This document shows positions 35,203-45,758 of a DNA stretch of 64,000 nt, piece after piece. The position numbers were made by a program, and so were the translations under genes. Origin of the DNA: Hydrogenophaga sp. GTDB lineage: Bacteria > Pseudomonadota > Gammaproteobacteria > Burkholderiales > Burkholderiaceae_C. Each line of letters begins with the position of its first letter. The first letter of the stretch is position 1. The notes beneath the pieces were generated by a model. That model saw only the letters and a list, made by a program, of their open reading frames with translations, did no database searches and was not told the origin of the DNA. The stretch spans positions 1-64,000 of the forward strand of contig NZ_JAUCZG010000005.1 in the NCBI RefSeq assembly GCF_030373225.1, in the 5' to 3' direction.

Positions 35203-35769
35203 ATGAGCCAAGACAACCCGCCTGCCGACAACGCCGCCTTGGAACCCAGCGCGCCCGTGAGTCCCGAAGAGGCGATGGCGGCCGCCGCACTGGCCGAGGC
35301 GGAAGCGATCAATGCCCTGAGCCACGAAGTGGCGACGCTGAAGGCGCAGAACGCCGACCTGGCCGAGCAGTTCCTGCGCGCCAAGGCCGAAGCCGAAAAC
35401 ACCCGCCGCCGCGCCGAGGAAGAGATCAGCAAATCGCGCAAGTTCGCGGTGGAGAGCTTTGCCGAGAGCCTGCTGCCCGTGGCCGACAGCCTGGAGGCTG
35501 GCCTGGCCATCACCGAAGCCACCCGCGAGCAGCTGCGCGAAGGGTCCGAGGCCACGCTCAAACAGCTCAAGAGCGCGCTGGAGCGCCACCGTGTGCTGGA
35601 GATCAACCCGTCGAGTTCGGCGAAGTTCGACCCCCACCAGCACCAGGCCATCAGCATGGTGCCGGCCGCCCAGGAGCCCAACACCGTGGTGAGCGTGCTG
35701 CAAAAGGGCTATTCCATTGCCGACCGCGTGCTGCGACCGGCCCTGGTCACGGTCACCGCACCCAAATAA
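35203..35769 (+). CDS. grpE: Nucleotide exchange factor GrpE
   Basis: Cytosolic co-chaperone of 188 residues that releases ADP from DnaK. The start [10 protein letters not shown] (35203) fits the family better than the ATG 13 codons upstream. It has an acidic, disordered N-terminus, a long coiled-coil (about 40-90 with [11 protein letters not shown]), and the C-terminal beta domain ending HQAISMVPA and [19 protein letters not shown]. It is followed by dnaK and dnaJ on the same strand. Confidence 0.97.
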   Translation: MSQDNPPADNAALEPSAPVSPEEAMAAAALAEAEAINALSHEVATLKAQNADLAEQFLRAKAEAENTRRRAEEEISKSRKFAVESFAESLLPVADSLEAGLAITEATREQLREGSEATLKQLKSALERHRVLEINPSSSAKFDPHQHQAISMVPAAQEPNTVVSVLQKGYSIADRVLRPALVTVTAPK

Positions 35770-35789
35770 GTTTCCGGAGCGACGGAGCT

Positions 35790-35815
35790 CTTGAAAGCGC
35801 CCGTCTTATCCACAC
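35790..35815 (+). promoter_or_regulatory. Possible sigma-32 promoter of dnaK
   Basis: CTTGAAA at 35790-35796 is an exact -35 match. The -10 partner 13 bases on (CCACAC, 35810-35815) is weaker. A separate heat-shock start for dnaK is therefore possible in addition to read-through from grpE. Confidence 0.45.
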
Positions 35816-35862
35816 CTCATCCACATCGTTTTCAACAATCTTTTTCCAGACGGAGTCACAAC

Positions 35863-37779
<1,917 letters not shown>

Positions 37780-37802
37780 TTCGCTGAGCCCTTTCGATCA
37801 TC

Positions 37803-37838
37803 CGCCGCGTCAGGGCAACCTGCCGCGGCGTTTGTGTT
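37803..37838 (+). terminator. Hairpin between dnaK and dnaJ
   Basis: CGCCGCG (37803-37809) pairs with CGCGGCG (37824-37830), and inside it CAGG pairs with CCTG around a GCAA tetraloop. TTTGTGTT follows. It could act as a partial terminator or as an mRNA processing or stability element that lowers dnaJ relative to dnaK. Confidence 0.6.
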
Positions 37839-37877
37839 CCAACCGAACTGCCAGGGGCTGTCGAGCCCCCAAACACC

Positions 37878-39011
37878 ATGGCCAAACGCGATTTTTACGA
37901 AGTGCTGGGCGTGCCCAAGAATGCCGGGGACGAGGAAATCAAGAAGGCGTATCGCAAGCTGGCGATGAAGCACCACCCTGACCGCAACCAGGGCGATGCG
38001 GCCAAGGCGGCGGAAGAGCGTTTCAAGGAGGCGAAAGAAGCCTACGAGATGCTGTCCGACCCGCAGAAGAAGGCGGCCTACGACCAGTACGGTCACGCCG
38101 GCGTGGACCCCAACCTGCGTGGTGGCGCAGCCGGCGCCGAGGGTTTCGGCGGCTTCTCCGAGTCGTTCGGCGACATCTTCGGCGACATCTTCGGTGGCGC
38201 GCGCGGTCAGCGCAACGGCCGCCAGGTCTACCGGGGTGCCGACCTGTCCTACGCGATGGAAATCTCGCTCGAGGAAGCGGCCAGCGGCAAGGACACGCAG
38301 ATCCGGATTCCGAGCTGGGACGACTGCGAAACCTGCACCGGCACCGGCGCCAAACCCGGCACCAGCGTGAAGACCTGCAGCACCTGCCACGGCCAGGGCC
38401 AGGTGCAGATGCGCCAGGGCTTCTTCAGCGTGCAGCAGACCTGCCCGCAGTGCAGCGGCACCGGCAAGATCATTCCCGAGCCCTGCCCCACCTGCCACGG
38501 CCAGGGCAAGATCAAGAAGCAGAAGACGCTCGAGATCAAGATCCCCGCCGGCATCGACGACGGCCAGCGCATCCGCAGCACCGGCAACGGCGAGCCGGGG
38601 CAGAACGGCGGCCCTTCGGGCGACCTCTACATCGAAGTGCGCCTGCGCAAGCACGACATCTTCGAGCGCGAAGGCGACGACCTGCACTGCCAGGTGCCGG
38701 TGAGCATGACGGTGGCCGCCCTCGGCGGCGAGATCGACGTGCCCACGCTCGCGGGCAAGGCCACCATCGATCTGCCCGAAGGCACGCAAAGCGGCAAGAC
38801 CTTCCGCCTGCGCGGCAAGGGCGTCAAAGGTGTGCGCAGCAGCTACCCCGGCGACCTGTACTGCCACGTGGCGGTGGAAACCCCGATCAAGCTCACCGAA
38901 CACCAGCGCAAGCTGCTCAAGGAGCTCGACGAATCGTTCAAGAAGGGCGGCCACAAGCACAGCCCGAACGACAAGGGCTGGTTCGAAAAGGCCAAGTCGT
39001 TCTTCAGCTGA
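37878..39011 (+). CDS. dnaJ: Co-chaperone DnaJ (Hsp40)
   Basis: A 377-residue type I DnaJ that stimulates DnaK ATPase. Domains: J domain at 1-70 with the HPD motif (KHHPDRN), Gly/Phe-rich linker about 75-115, zinc region with four CxxCxGxG repeats ([32 protein letters not shown]), then the C-terminal substrate domains. All eight zinc Cys are present. Confidence 0.99.
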   Translation: MAKRDFYEVLGVPKNAGDEEIKKAYRKLAMKHHPDRNQGDAAKAAEERFKEAKEAYEMLSDPQKKAAYDQYGHAGVDPNLRGGAAGAEGFGGFSESFGDIFGDIFGGARGQRNGRQVYRGADLSYAMEISLEEAASGKDTQIRIPSWDDCETCTGTGAKPGTSVKTCSTCHGQGQVQMRQGFFSVQQTCPQCSGTGKIIPEPCPTCHGQGKIKKQKTLEIKIPAGIDDGQRIRSTGNGEPGQNGGPSGDLYIEVRLRKHDIFEREGDDLHCQVPVSMTVAALGGEIDVPTLAGKATIDLPEGTQSGKTFRLRGKGVKGVRSSYPGDLYCHVAVETPIKLTEHQRKLLKELDESFKKGGHKHSPNDKGWFEKAKSFFS

Positions 39012-39035
39012 AAACCGGCTTCATGAACGCATCGG

Positions 39036-39065
39036 GGGCGCCGCTCAAGCGGCGCCCCTTTTTTT
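39036..39065 (+). terminator. Strong intrinsic terminator after dnaJ
   Basis: GGGGCGCCGC (39036-39045) pairs perfectly with GCGGCGCCCC (39050-39059) around TCAA, followed by T at 39060-39065. It ends the grpE-dnaK-dnaJ unit. Confidence 0.92.
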
Positions 39066-39070
39066 CGGCT

Positions 39071-39117
39071 GCGCATCTATGCGCCCCATTGCCAATATCG
39101 ATTGGCTTAAGTCGATA
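39071..39117. promoter_or_regulatory. Stacked palindromes upstream of the ZIP gene
   Basis: Three perfect inverted repeats lie together: GCGCAT-CT-ATGCGC (39071-39084), GCCAAT-ATCG-ATTGGC (39091-39106) and TATCGA-N10-TCGATA (39096-39117). The last two overlap. They are candidate operators for a metal or redox regulator; none is identified in the window. Confidence 0.5.
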
Positions 39118-39167
39118 GATTTTGTCAAACTGACTGCCGTGTCTGTTTTTCCGTTTGTGAGGTTTCC

Positions 39168-40184
39168 ATGGCCGCCCTGATCCGACAAGTCCGCCCCGTC
39201 TGGGACCAGCTGCAGGAGCTCGACCTGCAGGTGCCCGCCCACGCCCTGCGCAAGGCCTTGCTCGCGCTGGGCGCCGGCCTGCTTGTCATGGCAGGCCTGG
39301 CGGCCCTGAGCACGTTCTGGGCGCCCACCCGCGCCTGGTGGACCGCAGCGGACAACGGCAGCGCCATGGCAGCGGGTGTGCAGGCGTCCCTGCTGGCGGC
39401 GGTGGCCACGGCCGTGGGCGCCCTGCCGGTGTTTCTGGTGCAGCGGGTGAGCAAGCTGCAGGAAGCGGCACTGATGTCGTTCTCGGCCGGCATCATGCTG
39501 GCCGCCGCCATCTTCGCGCTGCTGCTGCCTTCGCTGGCGGCCGGAAGGGAACTGCTGGCCGGCATGGGCGGCGCGGCCACGGGTGCCGCTGCGCTCAGCG
39601 GCGTGGGGTTGGCGCTGGGCATGGGCCTGATGCTGGCCATCGACCGGTTCACGCCGCACGAACACGCGGTGCTGCCACCGGCCGCCCTCGGCCACACGGG
39701 CGCCTGGGGCACCCCGGCCGACAGCGCGGCGGTGCAGCGCGCCAGGCTCATGGTGCTGGCCATCCTGATCCACAACCTGCCCGAAGGCCTGGCGGTCGGC
39801 GCTGCCTACGCGGGCCTGGAGGACGCGGGTGGCGCTCAGGCAGGCGCATCGGTGGCGCTGGCCATCGGCCTGCAGAACATGCCCGAAGGACTGATCGTGG
39901 CCATGGCGCTGCGCACCCTGGGCCGCAGCGCTGCCCAGGCCTGGGGTGTGGCGGCACTCACCGGCCTGGCCGAACCGCTGGGCGCGATCCTGGGCTTGTG
40001 GGTGCTTGGCAGCGTGCCGGTCTTCTACCCCATGGGGCTGGCGCTGGCTGCCGGCGCGATGCTGTTCGTGGTCAGCCATGAAATCATTCCCGAGACTCAC
40101 CGCAACGGGTTCGAGACCATGGCCACGAGCACCTTGCTGGCCGGTTTCATCTTCATGCTGCTGCTGGATGCGGCCCTGAACTGA
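39168..40184 (+). CDS. ZIP-family metal transporter
   Basis: A 338-residue inner-membrane protein with about eight membrane segments and the two ZIP metal motifs, ILIHNLPEGLAVG (TM4) and GLQNMPEGLIVAMALR (TM5), each with His/Asn and Glu ligands. Such proteins import Zn2+, Fe2+ or Mn2+. An EH-rich cytosolic loop (TPHEHAVLPP) precedes TM4. The last codons and stop lie within an 86-bp tandem duplication. Confidence 0.9.
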   Translation: MAALIRQVRPVWDQLQELDLQVPAHALRKALLALGAGLLVMAGLAALSTFWAPTRAWWTAADNGSAMAAGVQASLLAAVATAVGALPVFLVQRVSKLQEAALMSFSAGIMLAAAIFALLLPSLAAGRELLAGMGGAATGAAALSGVGLALGMGLMLAIDRFTPHEHAVLPPAALGHTGAWGTPADSAAVQRARLMVLAILIHNLPEGLAVGAAYAGLEDAGGAQAGASVALAIGLQNMPEGLIVAMALRTLGRSAAQAWGVAALTGLAEPLGAILGLWVLGSVPVFYPMGLALAAGAMLFVVSHEIIPETHRNGFETMATSTLLAGFIFMLLLDAALN

Positions 40185-40359
40185 GCCCCACGCTCCACCG
40201 CTGCGCGGGTCGCTGCCCCCGAGGGGCGCGGCCTTGCTGGGGACGGCCCGGCGCGGCGGCCCTGAACCGAGCCCCACGCTCCACCGCTGCGCGGGTCGCT
40301 GCCCCCGAGGGGCGCGGCCTTGCTGGGGACGGCCCGGCGCGGCGGCCCTGAACCGAGCC
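40171..40359. repeat. 86-bp tandem duplication, 2.2 copies
   Basis: The unit beginning CGGCCCTGAACTGAGCCCCA occurs at 40171, 40257 and (first 17 bases only) 40343, giving an exact 86-base period. The first copy includes the last codons and stop of the ZIP gene; T to C in the second copy removes the stop-like TGA. Each unit has a GCCCC/GGGGC hairpin. The copies are otherwise near identical, so the duplication is recent. Confidence 0.9.
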
Positions 40360-40387
40360 AAAAGATGCGGGGCGTAAGATGCTTTGA

Positions 40388-41752
40388 ATGAACGTTCACA
40401 TCCGATTCCTCGGCGGCGCCGGCACCGTCACCGGCTCCAAATACCTGGTCGAACACGACGGCCAGAGCCTGCTGGTCGACTGCGGTCTTTTCCAGGGCTA
40501 CAAACAATTGCGCCTGCGCAACCGCGACCCGCTCCCGGTGTTGCCCAACCACATCGGTGCCGTGCTGCTCACCCACGCCCACCTCGACCACAGCGGCTAC
40601 CTGCCGCTGCTGGCACGCGAGGGCTTTCATGGCAAGGTGTGGGCCACGCCGGCCACGCGCGACCTTGCAAAAATCCTTCTGCCCGACAGCGGTCACATCC
40701 AGGAAGAGGACGCGGCCTTCGCCAACCGCAAGGGGTTCTCCAAACACTCACCCGCCCTGCCGCTCTACACCGAGAGCGATGCGCTGGACAGCCTCAAGCT
40801 GTTTCGCACCGTCGCCATGCACCAGGCCTTCGAGCCGCTGCACGGTTGGACGGCTCGCTTCTCGGGCGCAGGCCACATCCTGGGGGCAGCGAGTCTGCTG
40901 CTGGAGGTGGGCGGGCGGCGCATCCTGTTCTCGGGCGACCTCGGGCGGCCGGACGACGCGCTGATGCTCGCGCCCGACGCGCCCCCGGCCGCCGATGTGG
41001 TGGTGTGCGAGTCGACCTACGGTGACCGTGATCATCCCGACGAGGACGTGCTGGCCGAACTCGGCCCGGCGCTCTCGCGCGTGGCCGCGCGCGGCGGCTC
41101 GGCGGTGGTGCCGGTGTTCGCCGTGGGCCGTGCCCAGGCCCTGCTGCACGCCATCGCCCAGCTCAAGGCCAGCGGCCAGCTGCCCTTGAGTCTGCCGGTG
41201 TACCTCGACAGCCCGATGGCCATCCACAGCACCGAACTTTTTGAGCACCACATGGGCGAGCACCGGCTGAGCGCGGAACAATGTCGCGCCATGTCGCAGG
41301 TGGCGAAGATGACGCGCACGGCCGACGAGTCCAAGGCCATTGCCCGCCAGCACGGCCCCAAGGTGATCCTGTCGGCCAGCGGCATGGCCACCGGCGGGCG
41401 CGTGCTGCACCACCTGGTGCAGTACCTCGGCGACCACCGCAACATGGTGGTGCTCACCGGCTACCAGGCGCCCGGCACGCGCGGCGCCACACTGGCCAAC
41501 GGCGGCACCCAGCTGCGCATCCACGGTCAGGACCTGCCGGTGCGCGCCGAGATCGTGCAGCTCCAGTCGGCCTCGGCACACGCCGACGCCGGGCAACTGC
41601 TGGCCTGGCTGCGCGCCCTGCCGCAACCACCGCGGCGCGTGTTCGTGACGCATGGCGACATGGAAGCCTCGGACCGGCTGCGCCACCGCATCGAAATCGA
41701 ACTGCGCTGGCAGGCGCTGGTGCCTGAGCACGGCAGCACCTGGAGTGCTTGA
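40388..41752 (+). CDS. MBL-fold beta-CASP ribonuclease-like protein
   Basis: A 454-residue metallo-beta-lactamase fold protein of the RNA-processing beta-CASP group. The metal motif LTHAHLDHSG gives H63, H65, D67 and H68. SGAGHILGAASLLLE, LFSGDLGR and ESTYGDRDH follow, then the beta-CASP domain (VPVFAVGRAQALLHAI) and the C-terminal SASAHAD and VFVTHGD metal motifs. It is probably an exo- or endoribonuclease. Its ATG is directly downstream of the tandem repeat. Confidence 0.9.
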   Translation: MNVHIRFLGGAGTVTGSKYLVEHDGQSLLVDCGLFQGYKQLRLRNRDPLPVLPNHIGAVLLTHAHLDHSGYLPLLAREGFHGKVWATPATRDLAKILLPDSGHIQEEDAAFANRKGFSKHSPALPLYTESDALDSLKLFRTVAMHQAFEPLHGWTARFSGAGHILGAASLLLEVGGRRILFSGDLGRPDDALMLAPDAPPAADVVVCESTYGDRDHPDEDVLAELGPALSRVAARGGSAVVPVFAVGRAQALLHAIAQLKASGQLPLSLPVYLDSPMAIHSTELFEHHMGEHRLSAEQCRAMSQVAKMTRTADESKAIARQHGPKVILSASGMATGGRVLHHLVQYLGDHRNMVVLTGYQAPGTRGATLANGGTQLRIHGQDLPVRAEIVQLQSASAHADAGQLLAWLRALPQPPRRVFVTHGDMEASDRLRHRIEIELRWQALVPEHGSTWSA

Positions 41753-41894
41753 AGAAACACCCCCCGCGTCGCCTTCGGTGTCTCTGGCTGTGGTGTTCGC
41801 ATGCGATACGGCTCAAGTTCCACCGGTGAACCGGCATGAAACAATTCCTCACACGGCTCGCTGAACGCGGCCGGGCTGCACCACTCCCAACCCG

Positions 41895-43100
41895 ATGAAT
41901 CTTCAACAAGCCTGCATCCTCCTGGGCGCCGCCCTGCTCTCGTCTGCGGCCTGGGCCCAGTCCCCGCCACCGGTCTCCAACCCCGAATTCGACACCTGCC
42001 TGAACACGCTGCGTGCCCCCGCGCGTGCCGCCGGCGTGCGCGACGAGACGTTTGCCCTGCACACACAGAACCTCACGCCCGACATGAGCGTGATCGACAA
42101 GCTCAACTTCCAGCCCGAGTTCCGCACCGCCATCTGGGACTACCTCGCCGGCCTGGTGGACGAAGAGCGGGTGGCCGAGGGCCGTGCCATGCTGGAGCGC
42201 CATGCCCAGACGCTCGCACGCGTGAACGAGCGCTACGGCGTGGACCCGGCCACCGTGGTCGCGGTCTGGGGCGTGGAGAGCAACTTCGGCCAGACCTTCG
42301 GCAAATCCCCGCTGGTGCAGTCACTCGGCACGCTCTCGTGTTTCGGGCGGCGCCAGGCCTATTTCCGCACCGAGTTCTATGCCACGCTGCGCATCCTGCA
42401 AGCCGGCCACATCGCACCCGAGCGCCTCGTGGGTTCCTGGGCGGGTGCCTTCGGCCACACCCAGTTCATGCCCAGCACCTTCGAGCGTCTGGCGGTGGAC
42501 TTCGACGGCGACGGCAAGGCCGACCTGATGGACAGCACCAGCGACGCGCTCGCCTCCACCGCCAACTTTCTCGCCAGGGCGGGCTGGCAGAGCGGACAGT
42601 CCTGGGGCTTCGAGGTGAAGCTGCCCGAAGGATTCAACGTCACCGGCGAAGGGCGCCGCACCAAACGCACCATGGGTGAGTGGGCCGCGCGTGGTCTCAA
42701 GCGCGTGGATGGGACTGCGCTGCCCGCCAGCGCCAGCGCCGGCCTCATGACCCCCGCCGGCGCACAAGGCCCGGCCTTCCTGGTGCTGCGCAACTTCGAC
42801 GCGATCTACAGCTACAACGCGGCCGAGAGCTATGGCCTCGCCATCGCGCACCTGGCCGACCGGCTGCGTGGCGGCGGCCCCTTCGCCACGCCCTGGCCCA
42901 CCGACGACCCGGGCATCTCGCGCGCCGAGCGCCGCGAGGTGCAGACGCTGCTGATCGCACGCGGGCACGACATCGGCGCGGTCGACGGCATGCTGGGCGA
43001 CAAGAGCCGCGCGGCCATCCGCGTGGAGCAGCAGCGCCTGGGACACGAAGCCAGCGGACGCGCCGGGCAGAAGCTGCTCAAGGCGCTGCGAGGGGGTTGA
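41895..43100 (+). CDS. mltB: Lytic murein transglycosylase B
   Basis: Peptidoglycan lytic enzyme of 401 residues. A Sec signal peptide ends at SSAAWA (about residue 21) with no lipobox, so it is a soluble periplasmic form. The catalytic Glu is E128 in VAVWGVESNFGQTFGK. GAFGHTQFMPSTF is the second MltB motif. The C-terminus (about 335-400) is a peptidoglycan-binding domain. It stands alone on the plus strand. Confidence 0.92.
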   Translation: MNLQQACILLGAALLSSAAWAQSPPPVSNPEFDTCLNTLRAPARAAGVRDETFALHTQNLTPDMSVIDKLNFQPEFRTAIWDYLAGLVDEERVAEGRAMLERHAQTLARVNERYGVDPATVVAVWGVESNFGQTFGKSPLVQSLGTLSCFGRRQAYFRTEFYATLRILQAGHIAPERLVGSWAGAFGHTQFMPSTFERLAVDFDGDGKADLMDSTSDALASTANFLARAGWQSGQSWGFEVKLPEGFNVTGEGRRTKRTMGEWAARGLKRVDGTALPASASAGLMTPAGAQGPAFLVLRNFDAIYSYNAAESYGLAIAHLADRLRGGGPFATPWPTDDPGISRAERREVQTLLIARGHDIGAVDGMLGDKSRAAIRVEQQRLGHEASGRAGQKLLKALRGG

Positions 43101-43199
43101 ACCTCAGGCAGCAGGCCCGCCCGTCCATGCAGATCGAGGCCTGACAACCCGCCCCGGACAAGGCCTCCGAAGCGACGTGTCTCCAACCAGAGCACCCAC

Positions 43200-43270
43200 G
43201 GAACCGGCTTGGCCGGGCCACAGAGTGTGCCCCCCTTGAGGGGGGACGCGCGCAGCGCGGCGGGGGGTGC
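43200..43270. repeat. Two-hairpin intergenic repeat (mltB-YbjQ)
   Basis: Member of the family at 9523-9593: GGAACCGGCTTGGCCGGGCC, then CCCCCCTTGAGGGGGG and GCGCGCAGCGCGGCGGGGGG. It lies between two convergent genes and may help end both transcripts. Confidence 0.75.
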
Positions 43271-43615
43271 TTACAGCTTCACCGCCGTGCCACTCACCGC
43301 GACCATCATCATGGCGTTGGTCTCGCCCAGCACTTCGTAGTCGAAGTCGATGCCGATGACGGCGTTGGCGCCCATCTCGCGCGCGGCCTCCACCAGGTCT
43401 TCCACCGCCGCATCGCGCGCGCCCGAGAGCGCCCGCTCGTAACCACCGGCGCGCCCGCCCACCACATCGCGCACCGACGCGAACATGTCGCGAAAGATGT
43501 TCGCGCCGATGATGGCTTCGCCATTGACCACGCCCAGGTACTGCGCCCGGTCGATGCCCTCGGGCGTGGTGGTGCTGAGAAAGAAGCCGTCGTTCGATTT
43601 GGAAAACCATCCCAT
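43271..43615 (-). CDS. YbjQ/DUF74 family heavy-metal-binding-domain protein
   Basis: A 114-residue cytosolic protein. The start MGWFSKSNDG (43615) is preferred over one 15 codons upstream. YLGVVNGEAIIGANIFRD and AREMGANAVIGIDFDYEVLG are the family signatures. Structures show a pentameric ring; the function is not established. It stands alone, convergent to mltB, with an AGTGT ribosome context. Confidence 0.9.
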   Translation of the reverse strand: MGWFSKSNDGFFLSTTTPEGIDRAQYLGVVNGEAIIGANIFRDMFASVRDVVGGRAGGYERALSGARDAAVEDLVEAAREMGANAVIGIDFDYEVLGETNAMMMVAVSGTAVKL

Positions 43616-43716
43616 GGGAACACTCCTGTTGGTGCGCCGCGTGAGGCGGCGCACGGACATTGTGCAGCGGGCGTGCTACGGTCGGAGACCGCCACAAGGG
43701 CCTGAAGGAAAACCCC

Positions 43717-44379
43717 ATGCCCGGCTACCAGGTCAAGACCGAGACCATCACGCTCGGCGGCACCGACTGGCACATCCGCTGCCTGCTCGACGACCAGCAA
43801 TACACCGACACCCGGCAGACCGCCGCCGCCATCGGTCTGCCCGCGGCGGGCTGGTCGCATTTCGGTCAGGTGTGGCCGTCCTCGCGCGTGCTCGCGCTGG
43901 CCATGCTCACGCAACCGCTGGCGGGCCTGCGTGTGCTGGAGATCGGCGCGGGCCTGGCGCTGGCCAGCCTGGTGATGCACCGGCGCGGTGCCGATGTGAC
44001 GGTCAGCGACTGGCATCCACTGACCGAGGACTTCCTGCGGCACAACCTGGCCCTCAACGGCCTGGGCCCCATGCCCTACCAGGCGGGCAACTGGGAAAGC
44101 GTGGCCGCCACCGACAACCAGGCCCTGGGGCTGTTCGACCTGATCGTGGGCAGCGACCTGCTCTACGAACGCCAGCAGCCCGCGCAGCTGGCGGCGTTCA
44201 TCCACCGACATGCGGCGGTGGGTGCGCAGATCGTGATCGTCGACCCCGACCGCGGCAACCGCGCGGCATTCGGCCGCGACATGGGCCTGCTGGGCTTCGT
44301 GCTCACCATGCAGGCGGCCGAGCGGCAACTGGAAGACGGCACGGCCTACAAGGGACGTTTCCTGCGCTTCGAGCGCTGA
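43717..44379 (+). CDS. SAM-dependent methyltransferase, lysine-methyltransferase-like
   Basis: A 220-residue class I methyltransferase (PF10294-type). The start MPGYQVKTET (43717) has GAAGGA upstream. SAM-binding motif LRVLEIGAGLALASL, then VTVSDWHP and the post-motif FDLIVGSDLLYER typical of protein methyltransferases. The target is unknown. An intrinsic terminator follows directly. Confidence 0.85.
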   Translation: MPGYQVKTETITLGGTDWHIRCLLDDQQYTDTRQTAAAIGLPAAGWSHFGQVWPSSRVLALAMLTQPLAGLRVLEIGAGLALASLVMHRRGADVTVSDWHPLTEDFLRHNLALNGLGPMPYQAGNWESVAATDNQALGLFDLIVGSDLLYERQQPAQLAAFIHRHAAVGAQIVIVDPDRGNRAAFGRDMGLLGFVLTMQAAERQLEDGTAYKGRFLRFER

Positions 44380-44382
44380 ACG

Positions 44383-44410
44383 AAAAAAAGCCCGCACCGC
44401 GGGCCTTTTT
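44383..44410. terminator. Bidirectional intrinsic terminator
   Basis: GCCCGC (44390-44395) pairs with GCGGGC (44399-44404) around ACC, with A at 44383-44389 and T at 44406-44410. It serves the methyltransferase gene and the convergent small gene. Confidence 0.88.
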
Positions 44411-44445
44411 CCGTTCAGCAAGGTCGGCCACCGGGGCCGGCCCGA

Positions 44446-44616
44446 TCAGCCGCCTTTTTTGGAGCGCTTGCCGGGGTTCTTCTTGCTGCGGGTGGCCACG
44501 CCACGCTCCAGACTCACGCGCTGGCCACGGCCAGGGGAGGTCAGGGACACGCCGGCGACGGGCGTGGGGCGGGGGGTGGCTTTGCGGTCGGCTTCGGTGA
44601 CGATTTTGTTGCCCAT
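44446..44616 (-). CDS. Small basic protein, 56 residues
   Basis: A Lys/Arg-rich protein starting MGNKIVTEADRKATPR (44616) and ending KKNPGKRSKKGG. No membrane segment or known domain. The central part is Thr, Pro and Gly-rich. The strong terminator after it and the clean start support a real gene. The tail could bind nucleic acid; this is only a guess from charge. Confidence 0.65.
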   Translation of the reverse strand: MGNKIVTEADRKATPRPTPVAGVSLTSPGRGQRVSLERGVATRSKKNPGKRSKKGG

Positions 44617-44682
44617 GACTGGATCCTGAGAAAGTTGCAATGGTGACGGAACCTGCTATTAGGCCACAAGGGCCTGCGGGCG

Positions 44683-45576
44683 TCAGGCGGGGGACACCGG
44701 GCCCCAGGTGAAGGAGGCATCGGTGGACAGCGCCTCCGGGCGCCGGACCGGCATCAGCCAGCCGTGCGCGGGGTTGGTCTGCGCCGAGATGTCGATGCGC
44801 GGTGCCTGCGCCGTCACCGGGCCGAAGATCGTCGCGAACGAGGCATCGGCCGCGTCGCGCCCGGTGCCGATGCGCACGAAACCCATGGGAATGGCGGTGC
44901 CCGAGGGATCGAACAGGTACCAGCGGTGGCCGAGGTAGACCTCCACATAGGCGTGGAAGTCGGTCGGGCCGAGGGCCGGGTCGGCGCCGAAGTCGATCGC
45001 GGTGGTGAAACGTGCCGGAATGTTGAGTGCCCGGCAGAACGCGATCATGAGGTGGGCAAAGTCGCGGCACACGCCCTTGTGGGCGTTGAGCGTGTCCATC
45101 GCGGAGGTCATGGAGTTGCTGGTGTTCGACTCGAAGCTCACCTGGCTCTGCACCCACTTCTGGATCGCCTCCACGCGCCGGTATCCCGGCGGCATCTGCC
45201 CGAACAGCTGGTTCGCCATGGCGGTCACGCAGTCGGACTGGCAGTAGCGGCTGGGGTAGATGTAGGTCAGCACCTCGGTGGGCAACTGGTTGATCGGTGT
45301 CTCGAACACGCTGTCGGGCGGATCCACATGGTGAACGATGTCGAGCGTGGCGCGGTACCGCAGCTGCAGCGGGCCCGGGGCGGCGGTCAGCCGCAGGATG
45401 CGGGTGCGGGTGGCGGGGTCGGTGTAGGACACCAGGGGCACCGGCTGGCTGACCTGCAGCTCTTCCCACACCACGGTCTGTTGCGGCGAATGGGCGGCCT
45501 GCACATTGAAGATGAAGTCGGCGCTGGGCTGGTTGACCTGGTACTGCAGGTCGATGGCGAGGTGGATGCGAACCAT
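44683..45576 (-). CDS. Transglutaminase-like cysteine protease family protein
   Basis: A 297-residue protein starting MVRIHLAIDL (45576). The N-terminal half is a beta-rich transglutaminase N domain; the papain-like core has C170 (HKGVCRDFAHL), H208 (DFHAYVEVYL) and D223 (LFDPSG). No signal peptide. Such proteins often accompany circularly permuted ATP-grasp genes, but none is here. Substrate unknown. Confidence 0.88.
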   Translation of the reverse strand: MVRIHLAIDLQYQVNQPSADFIFNVQAAHSPQQTVVWEELQVSQPVPLVSYTDPATRTRILRLTAAPGPLQLRYRATLDIVHHVDPPDSVFETPINQLPTEVLTYIYPSRYCQSDCVTAMANQLFGQMPPGYRRVEAIQKWVQSQVSFESNTSNSMTSAMDTLNAHKGVCRDFAHLMIAFCRALNIPARFTTAIDFGADPALGPTDFHAYVEVYLGHRWYLFDPSGTAIPMGFVRIGTGRDAADASFATIFGPVTAQAPRIDISAQTNPAHGWLMPVRRPEALSTDASFTWGPVSPA

Positions 45577-45758
45577 GGGGTCACCGTGAAAAGGAAACGA
45601 ATCGACCTTGTGGGCCGGAGGCAGCGGGGATGCGCGCTGTGGGACGGTGATGAAAAACTCGAACCATGTTACGCGTGCACGAGGGCCTCGTCTGTGCGGC
45701 AAGCCACCATGCCCTGGCCAGAGCGCCGGGCAAGGGCTTGCGCGTAAGCTCGATCACC

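Noticed and set aside
40171-40359. Tandem repeat considered as a CRISPR array
   Set aside because: Units are contiguous with no variable spacers, only 2.2 copies, and no cas genes are near.
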